5,733 nucleotides of DNA from Chitinophagaceae bacterium. Lineage in GTDB: Bacteria > Bacteroidota > Bacteroidia > Chitinophagales > Chitinophagaceae. The DNA lies in the NCBI GenBank assembly GCA_947461495.1, contig CANHLV010000135.1, forward strand, positions 1-5,733. Direction: 5' to 3'. The position numbers and the translations under genes are program-made. Below are positions 1-5,733 of this stretch, one piece after another (positions within the stretch are counted from its first letter, which is position 1; each line of letters begins with the position of its first letter). The notes below the pieces were generated by a model, which worked only from the letters and a program-made list of their open reading frames with translations, did no database searches and was not told the origin of the DNA.

Positions 1-1
1 A

Positions 2-274
2 ATAATGTACGGAATTACTGACAGCATGATTGATCGCAACAATGAAGCATTAAATAATAAATTAAATAAATGGTTAGCATTAAGTAAGATTTCTTCGAAA
101 GGAAAAATTAAATCTTCAATCAATTTTAAAACATTTGAAACAGTTTATTTTCCGATGATTTTGAAAATTACACAACATAAAAAGACGATTTATATTCTTG
201 GGAATTATTTTGGTGGTTGCAATAGACAAGCTTCTCTTATTTGGAATGATAAGTATGACATTAGCATTCATTAA
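2..274 (+). CDS. 3' end of an unrecognised protein (5' partial)
   Basis: The reading frame is open to the left edge and closes with TAA at 272-274, giving about 90 visible residues. An ATG at position 5 exists, but too little sequence precedes it to judge it as a start. The frame has no stop before it, so I treat this as the C-terminal part of a longer gene. The visible part is hydrophilic and lysine/asparagine-rich, with no signal peptide or membrane helix. The second half looks beta-rich (ETVYFPMILKIT, then KTIYILGNYFGG), ending in SLIWNDKYDISIH. I recognise no family and assign no function. It lies 29 bases upstream of the lipoprotein gene on the same strand, so the two could be co-transcribed. 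The codon use is as AT-rich as the next three genes. Confidence 0.6.
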   Translation: MMYGITDSMIDRNNEALNNKLNKWLALSKISSKGKIKSSINFKTFETVYFPMILKITQHKKTIYILGNYFGGCNRQASLIWNDKYDISIH

Positions 275-303
275 ACAATAGAATTACTTTTAAGGTCTGT
301 TAT

Positions 304-1068
304 ATGAAAAAGTTATTTATTTATTTTCTTCTCTTTAGTTTAATAATCTGCAGTTGTAAAAACGGAAATACTAATAGTAAAAACAAAGCTTTGTCAAGCA
401 TAGATAGCATTCCGAAAACTATCAATTATCCAATAGATACCATTCGCAACTCCTTGTTACCAGACTCAAATAAAATAAACAATGCTACAAGCGATTTTTT
501 CACCATTAATAATCTGAGATGCTATTGGAGATTTATTACCAATTGTCAATTTGTTGATGGTAAAAAATCAGATTTTGCAAACTTCACTTTACAATTAATT
601 GAAAGCAAATCAAATCAAATGATTTTAATTGATAGTGATTTTATTTCCATTAATAATATTGATAGCGTTGATGCAAGATTGCAAAATTTCAAGGACATTA
701 ATTTTGATGGCTACAAAGACTTTATAAATCCTAATCAGGAAGCATCAGGAGCTGGCGGCGAATTCTTCAATGTCTATTTATTCAATCCTGCAAAGCACGT
801 ATTTGAATTTTCTAATGAACTTTCAAACTCCGATTTAGAAATAGATACTACGAATAGAACACTTACATCATTTTGGAAAGCCGGTGTAAGTTTAAGTGTT
901 ACCTCTGTCACACATTTTGATAAAAAAGGAAAAGTTGAATTCAAAGAAAACATAAAAAAGGAAGAGATGAATGTGAATGACAAAAGCAAATTAGTTACAA
1001 CTACAAAGAAGACTATTGGCAAAAAAATAATAAAAATAACAGTTGACACTTCTGATTTAGGGTTTTAG
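304..1068 (+). CDS. XAC2610/VCBS-like lipoprotein of unknown function
   Basis: A 254-residue lipoprotein. The N-terminus MKKLFIYFLLFSLIICSC is a lysine-led signal peptide with a lipobox (I-C-S-C), so Cys18 should be lipidated after cleavage. The next residues (K-N-G-N) lack the acidic run linked to surface export in Bacteroidota, so a periplasm-facing location is the simpler guess. Residues about 20-65 are a Ser/Asn-rich linker. Residues about 66-215 form a beta-rich domain centred on D131-x-N133-x-D135-G136-Y-x-D139, a calcium-type loop like those of EF-hand/VCBS repeats. It is followed by the GAGGEFFNVYLFNP stretch and an E-I-D-x-x-N-R-T-L-T-S-F-W segment. This order (DxNxDGxxD, glycine-rich turn, YLFNP, 'IDTTNRTLTSFWKAG') resembles what I recall of XAC2610-related proteins. 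The founding Xanthomonas member is an immunity lipoprotein against a secreted peptidoglycan hydrolase. The last 40 residues are Lys/Thr-rich. The start is the first ATG after an in-frame stop and gives a perfect signal peptide. The family call is moderate; the function is unproven. Confidence 0.8.
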   Translation: MKKLFIYFLLFSLIICSCKNGNTNSKNKALSSIDSIPKTINYPIDTIRNSLLPDSNKINNATSDFFTINNLRCYWRFITNCQFVDGKKSDFANFTLQLIESKSNQMILIDSDFISINNIDSVDARLQNFKDINFDGYKDFINPNQEASGAGGEFFNVYLFNPAKHVFEFSNELSNSDLEIDTTNRTLTSFWKAGVSLSVTSVTHFDKKGKVEFKENIKKEEMNVNDKSKLVTTTKKTIGKKIIKITVDTSDLGF

Positions 1069-1080
1069 AAAACAAACCCT
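1059..1080 (+). terminator. Small stem-loop across the lipoprotein stop codon
   Basis: AGGGTTT at 1059-1065 pairs perfectly with AAACCCT at 1074-1080 around an 8-base loop that contains the TAG stop codon. The stem has three G-C pairs and no T-run follows, so it is not a classical intrinsic terminator. It may attenuate read-through into the next gene, protect the 3' end of the transcript, or be chance in AT-rich DNA. Confidence 0.25.
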
Positions 1081-1175
1081 GATTATTGACAGTAGCACTT
1101 TCACAAATAAATTTTGCCGAAAAATCGCCACTTTTCCAAGCCGTTACTGCTAATTTTACAGAGATAGCTAGAGAA
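1081..1175 (+). other. Leader stretch with an open frame before the three-helix protein gene
   Basis: The frame of the following membrane-protein gene is open from the TGA at 1080-1082 onward, and a TTG at 1086 would add 30 residues (TVALSQINFAEKSPLFQAVT and following). There is no ribosome-binding site before that TTG, and the added part is not a signal peptide, so I keep ATG 1176 as the start. The opposite strand is also open through this stretch. It looks slightly less AT-rich than its flanks (19 G/C in the 48 bases 1118-1165), as if it had a different origin from the genes around it. The TTGACA at 1086-1091 resembles a proteobacterial -35 box, but Bacteroidota promoters do not use that hexamer, so I do not call a promoter. 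Confidence 0.35.
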
Positions 1176-1775
1176 ATGACAAAAGCAAACTTCATAGGCA
1201 AAAGAATTTTTATTCAGAACGAGAAAAAACTTGAAAAGAAACATACCCGAATTTTATTGGGCCTAATGACTTTCGGAATTATCTACTATTTCATAGAACC
1301 CAAAACTATTGGACACGACAACCGGTATTTAATTTACATTGTTGTTTTGCCAACTATTGCCGGAATGTTGATTTTAGGTTTTTATAGACTTCGGTTTTTA
1401 ATAAATCGATTTTCGACGAATAGAGGAATTGTTTTATGGACATTTATGACATTTTATTATTTGACACAAGGAATAGTATTTTCATATTTAAGTTTCGGAC
1501 AAATAGCAAAAGTATCTTGGGACTATTTCAACAACCAAACTTTAAAACAAAACACTGAAGAAATAATAAATTGTAGAATAACAAGATTTTGGACAGGTAA
1601 AAATCCAAGTATAGATTTCATGTTTAACAACAGAAATGAAAGCATTAAATTGAACTACTCGACATTAAAAAAATATGAAAACAAAAATGTGAATGACTAC
1701 AATCTCAAAATTATTGTGACAAAGGGACTTTGGAATTACTACAACCTAAACGAATGGAATATAGAACATAAATAA
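1176..1775 (+). CDS. Three-helix membrane protein with C-terminal soluble domain, unknown function
   Basis: A 199-residue protein starting MTKANFIGKRIFIQNEKKLE. The basic N-terminus is followed by three hydrophobic segments at about residues 24-40 (ILLGLMTFGIIYYFIEP), 52-70 (LIYIVVLPTIAGMLILGF) and 84-108 (GIVLWTFMTFYYLTQGIVFSYLSFG). Residues 109-199 form a hydrophilic, beta-rich tail with the pattern 'DYFNN...EEIINCRITRFWTG...IDFMFNNRNESIKLNY...YNLKIIVTKGLWNYYNLNEW'. I have the impression of this tail layout (C-x-I, then F-x-F, then I/L-K-x-x-x-x-K-G-L-x-x-Y) from uncharacterised Bacteroidota membrane proteins, but I know no function for it. ATG 1176 is preferred, with AGAGA just upstream; TTG 1086 in the same frame would give 229 residues. 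The gene ends 15 bases before the next one, so the pair is probably an operon. Confidence 0.7.
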   Translation: MTKANFIGKRIFIQNEKKLEKKHTRILLGLMTFGIIYYFIEPKTIGHDNRYLIYIVVLPTIAGMLILGFYRLRFLINRFSTNRGIVLWTFMTFYYLTQGIVFSYLSFGQIAKVSWDYFNNQTLKQNTEEIINCRITRFWTGKNPSIDFMFNNRNESIKLNYSTLKKYENKNVNDYNLKIIVTKGLWNYYNLNEWNIEHK

Positions 1776-1790
1776 AAACAATATCCAAAT

Positions 1791-2462
1791 ATGGAATTCA
1801 ATCAGTTTGATACAAATTTTGATCGCTTCAAATATATTATTGAGGATAATGGCTTAAGACTTATTAAGAAAAGAATTGCTTCTAGCACAGACACATTCGT
1901 TGACTTTGAAGACATTGGTTCAAAAATCATTATTGAAAAATCAAGAAAAGTATTATGGTTAATAATTTCGATTCTGTTTTTTATAATAGCTATTTCAGTT
2001 TTTATTAAAAGGCTTAATGGAGGAAAAGTTGGAGACGGTGCTGAAATTTTTCATGTAACAACAAGCTTATTTTTCTTCGCGGTATTTTTAATCACAAAGA
2101 AAAATATAATCTTCCTTACACAACCTGACAATACAAATGCAATTGAATTTATAGGGTCAAAGCGATACAAAGAAAAAGTAAATGTCTTTATAAATGAATT
2201 ACTCCAAAGACGGGATTTGTATTTGATTGAAAAGTATTCTTCTCTAAATGAATTTTTACCCTACAATCAACAATACAATAATTTGGTTTGGCTTTATAAC
2301 CTTAAACTCTTAACAAAAGAGGAATTAAATAAGAAAATAAACGAACTCGATAACATCGAATTCAGAACCGATAGTTTAAAAAAGAATCAGATTACCAATA
2401 TTATCGGTTTCAAGGGTTCAGATAGCACCGATGAAATTAATGACGAGAACTTTGAGGAATAG
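1791..2462 (+). CDS. Two-helix membrane protein, PH-like with SHOCT-like C-terminal segment
   Basis: A 223-residue protein with no signal peptide. Residues 10-50 are a beta-rich stretch (FKYIIEDNGLRLIKKR..., VDFEDIGSKIIIEKS). A hydrophobic hairpin follows at about 54-72 (VLWLIISILFFIIAISVFI) and 85-102 (FHVTTSLFFFAVFLITKK). Residues 105-125 (NIIFLTQPDNTNAIEFIGSK) return to beta strand, and an amphipathic helix follows at about 128-150 (KVNVFINELLQRRDLYLIEK). This strand / helix-hairpin / strand / helix order is typical of membrane-embedded bacterial PH-type domains. Residues about 162-187 (NNLVWLYNLKLLTKEELNKK) resemble a SHOCT segment, a short helical oligomerisation motif whose core is 'L..L...G.LT.EEF..KK'. 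The acidic tail ends DENFEE. I infer a cytoplasm-facing membrane protein; no catalytic residues are visible. Ribosome-binding sequence is weak. It lies 15 bases after the three-helix protein, so co-expression is likely. Confidence 0.75.
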   Translation: MEFNQFDTNFDRFKYIIEDNGLRLIKKRIASSTDTFVDFEDIGSKIIIEKSRKVLWLIISILFFIIAISVFIKRLNGGKVGDGAEIFHVTTSLFFFAVFLITKKNIIFLTQPDNTNAIEFIGSKRYKEKVNVFINELLQRRDLYLIEKYSSLNEFLPYNQQYNNLVWLYNLKLLTKEELNKKINELDNIEFRTDSLKKNQITNIIGFKGSDSTDEINDENFEE

Positions 2463-2502
2463 TAACGTTGTAAAAATATAATAACCCTTAGTCAATGCGC
2501 AG

Positions 2503-2529
2503 CATCTTTGCATTAGCGTTTCTAAAAAC
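2503..2529 (+). repeat. Degenerate CTTTGC/TTAGCG intergenic motif
   Basis: Between the PH-like gene and the hydrolase, 'ctttgcattagcgtttct' sits in a 152-base gene-free gap. It resembles the CTTTGCG-(C/T)TTAGCG-TTT motif I remember as scattered between genes in Bacteroidota genomes. Just left of it, AATGC at 2494-2498 can pair with GCATT at 2510-2514, a weak five-pair hairpin. The assignment rests on memory and a single copy in the window. Confidence 0.3.
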
Positions 2530-2575
2530 AATACATTAAAAACCAACCAAAACATCACGATATTTGTATTCAAAA

Positions 2576-2597
2576 AATCTAAGTCGTGAATTCGTGG
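2576..2597 (+). repeat. TCGTGAAT-TCGTGG intergenic motif upstream of the hydrolase
   Basis: TCGTG occurs twice eight bases apart (2584-2588 and 2592-2596) within 'tcgtgaattcgtgg', preceded by 'aatct'. The complement reads CCACGAATTCACGA, very like the CACGAATT-type repeats found many times between genes in Bacteroidota genomes (recollection, not checked). It ends 17 bases before the hydrolase ATG, so it would lie in the 5' leader or promoter of that gene. The eight-base direct repeat could alternatively be a binding site. Confidence 0.35.
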
Positions 2598-2614
2598 TTA
2601 TCAAATTTTATACA

Positions 2615-4015
2615 ATGAAAAGAACTTCTCTTTTATTTATTTTCTGTTTCGTTTTCAACAACCTTTTCTCCCAAAACATTACCGGTCAGTGGTCTGGCGT
2701 TTTAAAATTACCAGGATCGCAATTAAGGATTGTCTTCAATATCTCTAAAACCGACAGCGGCTATGCGTCAACGATGGATAGTCCCGATCAAGGCGCAAAA
2801 GGAATTCCAACAACAAAAACTGATTTCGAAAATGGAATATTAAAAATTACTGCCGAGAAATTAAAAATGAATTTTGAAGGCAATCTTGAAAACGACACGA
2901 TAGTGAAAGGCAGTTTTGTTCAAAACGGCTTTACTTTCCCTCTTAATCTCACTAGAGGTCTAGTAGAAAAACAGGTTTTAAAAAGACCTCAGGAACCTCA
3001 AAAGCCTTATCCCTACTATTCCGAAGAGGTTCGTATTGAAAATAAAAAAGACAGTGTTGTTCTTTATGGTACATTGACAATGCCATCTAAAGAGGGGCTA
3101 TTTCCTGCGGTTGTACTTATTAGTGGCAGTGGCCCACAAAACAGAGATGAAGAATTAATGGGACACAAACCATTTCTTGTGCTATCCGATTATCTAACCA
3201 GAAATGGCATTGCTGTTTTAAGATATGATGATCGTGGAACGGGAAAATCAAAAGGTATTTTTTCAAAAGGAACAAGCTTTGATTTTTCTAATGATGCGGA
3301 AGCGGCTTTCAATTATTTATTATCCAGAAAAGAAATCATTTCTAATAAAATTGGTTTAATGGGCCATAGCGAAGGCGGATTGATTGCACCGATGATTGCA
3401 GCTCGTAACAACAATGTTGGCTTCGTTGTAATGCTCGCTGGAACCGGCTTATCCGGAGATCAAATTATGTTGTTGCAACAAGAATTAATTGCGCGCGCTG
3501 ACGGTTCAACAGAAGCTGATATTCAAAAAACGAAAAGAGTAAACAAAGCCGTATTTGATATTGTAAGAAAAAACGAAAACCAAACTAATCTTAATTCTGA
3601 ATTAAGTGCTTATTTAAAAAATGAATTGGAAAAAGATACAGCATTGTCTAAATCAATAGGCATGAGCGTTGATGATTACATCAAATCCACTTTGAAACAA
3701 ATCGCATCTCCTTGGTTTCAGTATTTTTTGAAATACGATCCTCAACCCGCATTGACGCAAGTTAAATGTCCCGTGTTGGCTATCAATGGAGAAAAAGATT
3801 TACAAGTTCCACCGAAAGAAGATTTAGCTGCCATAATAAAAGCTTTGAAGAAAGGTGGAAATAAAAATTTTCTAACCAAAGAATTGCCAGGTTTGAATCA
3901 TTTGTTTCAGGAATGCAAAACCGGTTCACCTTTGGAATATAACGAAATTGAACAAACATTTTCCACTCTAGCATTGGAAGAAATATTACATTGGATACAA
4001 TCTGTGAGTAAATAA
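2615..4015 (+). CDS. Secreted alpha/beta hydrolase (serine esterase/S33 peptidase-like)
   Basis: A 466-residue exported serine hydrolase. Residues 1-20 (MKRTSLLFIFCFVFNNLFSQ) are a signal peptide, probably cut after SQ. Residues about 21-115 are a beta-sandwich-like region (ITGQWSGVLKLPGSQLRIVF) often placed before this hydrolase type in Bacteroidota. The alpha/beta hydrolase core runs from about 137 to 463. It shows the oxyanion-side turn ISGSGPQNRDE (169-179), RYDDRGTGKS (203-212), the nucleophile elbow GHSEGG with Ser252, a helical cap at about 285-365, the acid NGEKD with Asp395, and LNH with His429, so the Ser-Asp-His triad is intact. The natural substrate is not evident; an ester or short peptide is likely for this fold. 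The frame extends upstream to a TTG at 2564, but ATG 2615 gives the clean signal peptide and is preferred. It is read alone after a 152-base gap and converges with the outer-membrane gene on the other strand. The sequence is less AT-rich than the four genes to its left. Confidence 0.93.
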   Translation: MKRTSLLFIFCFVFNNLFSQNITGQWSGVLKLPGSQLRIVFNISKTDSGYASTMDSPDQGAKGIPTTKTDFENGILKITAEKLKMNFEGNLENDTIVKGSFVQNGFTFPLNLTRGLVEKQVLKRPQEPQKPYPYYSEEVRIENKKDSVVLYGTLTMPSKEGLFPAVVLISGSGPQNRDEELMGHKPFLVLSDYLTRNGIAVLRYDDRGTGKSKGIFSKGTSFDFSNDAEAAFNYLLSRKEIISNKIGLMGHSEGGLIAPMIAARNNNVGFVVMLAGTGLSGDQIMLLQQELIARADGSTEADIQKTKRVNKAVFDIVRKNENQTNLNSELSAYLKNELEKDTALSKSIGMSVDDYIKSTLKQIASPWFQYFLKYDPQPALTQVKCPVLAINGEKDLQVPPKEDLAAIIKALKKGGNKNFLTKELPGLNHLFQECKTGSPLEYNEIEQTFSTLALEEILHWIQSVSK

Positions 4016-4025
4016 TGCTTCAATA

Positions 4026-4043
4026 AATAAAGAGTAACTTATT
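4026..4043. terminator. Weak AT-rich hairpin between convergent stop codons
   Basis: In the 29 bases between the two stop codons, AATAA at 4026-4030 pairs with TTATT at 4039-4043. G4032-C4038 can add one pair past a bulged A. The hairpin is symmetric and could serve both strands, but it is almost all A-T, so its stability is doubtful. No GC-rich terminator is present in the gap. Confidence 0.2.
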
Positions 4044-4044
4044 A

Positions 4045-5733
4045 TTATTGTCCTCCCTTTATGCGTTTTGACTCCGCTTCACTTGCTGTTTTTCTTTCTC
4101 TGCTAGCGCTGATTTGATTGCTGCCGAATCTCCAGTTGACAGTTAATCTAAAAGTTCTGCTTTCCCAGTTACCATTGGCAGCAATGTTCAATCCACCGAA
4201 ATTATTGGTGGCTTTCCATGGAGCGGTGTAAAAAATATCAGTAACCGCAGCTTTTACAGTCAGGTTTTTATTGAAGAATGTTTTTTGCAATCCAAGGTCC
4301 ATAGACCATTGCGGAGAGGTTTTCCAGGTAGCAGCCCAAAATGCAGGACCATTATACCAGCCACTCAATTCAGCAGAAAATTCTTTTTTCAGCGTGAATG
4401 ATTGTTGCCAATAAGCACCATATAAAGGAATCTTTACTTGAAATGGATTTTCACCAATACTTCCTTTGATATCATGATACATATACCAGATGTAAACATA
4501 ACCGCTCCACCATTTTTTAAATGGCGTTGCACTTCCTACGCTAAAGCCATAATAATTTAAATCGGCTAAATTTTGTTGTTGCACATAAGTGGCATTACCA
4601 ACGGTATCCGTAATTTCTGTAGCAAAATCGCGCGTGTGTCCATAGGTGATAGTTGATGTTAGAAAACCCATGTACGTATGAGAGAGCTCTACGTTATTAG
4701 TATACTGAGGCTGTAAAAATGCATTTCCTTTTTGATAAGTCAATTCATCCAGTTTGTTTTCAAAAGGATTCAAATCCTGATAGGTTGGACGATCAATACG
4801 TTTGCTATAAGTAAGGTTGAACGTGTTCTTGTCATTGTATGTGTATGTTAATGCGCCTGATGGAAACAAATCAGCATAATTTCTTTTAACCGTATTATCT
4901 GCCTGAACAATACTATCTGCTCTTGTCAGTACACCTTTGCTGTTGGTTTGCTCCATTCTTAAACCGGCTTGAAGATTCCATTTTTTATTTAAGGCTCTTT
5001 TGTAATTGGCATATAATGCGTTTACATTTTCATTATAGGTGAAATAATTACTTCTGCTGAGAACTTTTACAGGAGTGCCATTGACATCATCATTATAAAA
5101 ATCAAATGTGTTTTCAGTTTTCACAAAAGATGTTTTAGCGCCATAACCGATTTTTGCTTTACCCCAATTGTGTTCTACATCAATTTTAGCAGAGAAAATA
5201 TCTATGTTTACCGGCATGTTATTTCTGTTCACTACTTTGTAAATCAGATTACCATCGATATCATTATAATAATTGGGTTGATAGGCTTCTCCAGTTTTTC
5301 TGAAAGTTCCATAATCGGCATCGAAATTAATTTCCGTGCCACTGGTATCTGCAAATCGATAATTGAAATTATTGTTGATGTTTAATGAGCCACCTTTCCC
5401 ATTGCTATTGGCAACTAACGTCTTTACATAATCGCCGGTAGGGTAATAGTAAATAGGAGTAACGCCATTACCTGTTTGTGTGCCATCAGAGTTATTGAGT
5501 GTTGAGATAAATCCAATGGTATTCTTTTTATTTAAAAAATAATCTGCTCCAACTTTATAGTTAAAGTTTTTATTGTAATTTTTATTTACACTTTTTAAAT
5601 CATAAATCGTATCTAACTGTATTCTGTTAATGTTCATATCATTTTGATTAGTACCCGTTGAATGACCAAAATTTCCGAAAAGATTTACTTTTTTATTTCT
5701 GTAATTCAAGCCGAAAGATTCATTGAATTTTGG
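4045..5733 (-). CDS. TonB-dependent-receptor-type outer-membrane beta-barrel protein (5' part beyond window)
   Basis: The minus-strand frame is open at the right edge (the first visible codons read P-K-F-N-E-S-F-G-L-N-Y-R) and stops with TAA at 4045-4047. This gives 562 C-terminal residues of a larger protein; the TTG at 5707-5709 is an internal leucine, not a start. The part is built of alternating amphipathic strands with many aromatic and Asn residues, as in a 22-strand-type barrel. It carries signatures of the OMP_b-brl_3 family: VGADYFLNKKNTIGF near residues 61-75, RIDRPTYQDLNPF at 312-324, and GNAFLQPQYTNNVELS at 336-351. A late VTDIFYTAPW stretch and the final strand RTFRLTVNWRFGS follow. 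After that strand comes a charged tail (RERKTASEAESKRIKGGQ), usual in this family. The missing N-terminus should carry the signal peptide, a carboxypeptidase-regulatory-like domain and the plug. The transported substrate cannot be told, and no SusD-like partner is visible here. Confidence 0.93.
   Translation of the reverse strand, partial: PKFNESFGLNYRNKKVNLFGNFGHSTGTNQNDMNINRIQLDTIYDLKSVNKNYNKNFNYKVGADYFLNKKNTIGFISTLNNSDGTQTGNGVTPIYYYPTGDYVKTLVANSNGKGGSLNINNNFNYRFADTSGTEINFDADYGTFRKTGEAYQPNYYNDIDGNLIYKVVNRNNMPVNIDIFSAKIDVEHNWGKAKIGYGAKTSFVKTENTFDFYNDDVNGTPVKVLSRSNYFTYNENVNALYANYKRALNKKWNLQAGLRMEQTNSKGVLTRADSIVQADNTVKRNYADLFPSGALTYTYNDKNTFNLTYSKRIDRPTYQDLNPFENKLDELTYQKGNAFLQPQYTNNVELSHTYMGFLTSTITYGHTRDFATEITDTVGNATYVQQQNLADLNYYGFSVGSATPFKKWWSGYVYIWYMYHDIKGSIGENPFQVKIPLYGAYWQQSFTLKKEFSAELSGWYNGPAFWAATWKTSPQWSMDLGLQKTFFNKNLTVKAAVTDIFYTAPWKATNNFGGLNIAANGNWESRTFRLTVNWRFGSNQISASRERKTASEAESKRIKGGQ

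Noticed and set aside
774..1201. Open frames on the minus strand opposite the lipoprotein and its downstream gap (774-1049 and 1013-1201).
   Set aside because: They overlap a well-supported plus-strand gene or lack a convincing start, and their hydrophobic or low-complexity products look like complements of AT-rich coding DNA. Only the open stretch near 1081-1200 is kept as an observation.
970..1697. The 12-base word AATGTGAATGAC occurs at 970-981 and 1686-1697.
   Set aside because: Both copies are inside genes in the same codon phase (N-V-N-D) and the similarity does not extend; chance in AT-rich coding sequence is enough.
2563..2566. TTTG after GATA at 2559-2566 as a Bacteroidota -7 promoter box (TAnnTTTG).
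   Set aside because: The first base does not match, and the nearest upstream TTTG (2507-2510) is far beyond the usual spacing to a -33 box.
3783..3974. 63-codon minus-strand frame inside the hydrolase gene.
   Set aside because: It lies fully inside the C-terminal catalytic part of the hydrolase (Asp395 to the final helix) and has no recognisable product.
5170..5385. 71-codon plus-strand frame opposite the barrel protein.
   Set aside because: The minus-strand frame here encodes conserved barrel strands; the plus-strand product is an isoleucine-rich complement without a ribosome-binding site.

Overview
The window comes from a low-GC member of the Bacteroidota, most likely a Chitinophagales/Sphingobacteriales- or Flavobacteriia-type organism. 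The clues are a C-terminal fragment of an outer-membrane beta-barrel protein of the TonB-dependent-receptor type common in this phylum, a Bacteroidota-style lipoprotein, an AT-rich sequence with few recognisable Shine-Dalgarno sites, and degenerate copies of what I recall as common Bacteroidota intergenic motifs. I see no rRNA, tRNA, CRISPR array, transposase or integrase.

Layout. Positions 1-2462 hold four plus-strand genes of unknown function: the 3' end of an unrecognised gene (ends 274), a lipoprotein with a D-x-N-x-D-G calcium-type loop resembling XAC2610/VCBS-like proteins (304-1068), a three-helix membrane protein with a C-terminal soluble domain (1176-1775, possibly from 1086), and a two-helix membrane protein that looks like a bacterial PH-type domain followed by a SHOCT-like segment (1791-2462). 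This half is very AT-rich: hand counts give 14 G/C per 60 bases in two sampled lines. From about 2600 the sequence is richer in G/C (24 per 60 in two sampled lines) and the genes are recognisable. Positions 2463-2614 are intergenic, with two repeat-like motifs and probably the promoter of the next gene. A secreted alpha/beta hydrolase (2615-4015, plus) then converges on the barrel protein (4045 to beyond the right edge, minus), with only 29 bases between the two stop codons.

How the genes relate. Nothing shows that the two halves cooperate. The left half reads like an accessory cluster of small envelope proteins (one lipoprotein, two membrane proteins). The XAC2610 resemblance makes a periplasmic inhibitor or immunity role possible for the lipoprotein, but this is inference. 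The right half is ordinary envelope function: a periplasmic or secreted esterase/peptidase-like hydrolase and an outer-membrane barrel. I found no convincing complete novel system. The best leads are the lipoprotein, the compositional step, and the unusual stretch 1081-1200 in front of the three-helix protein.
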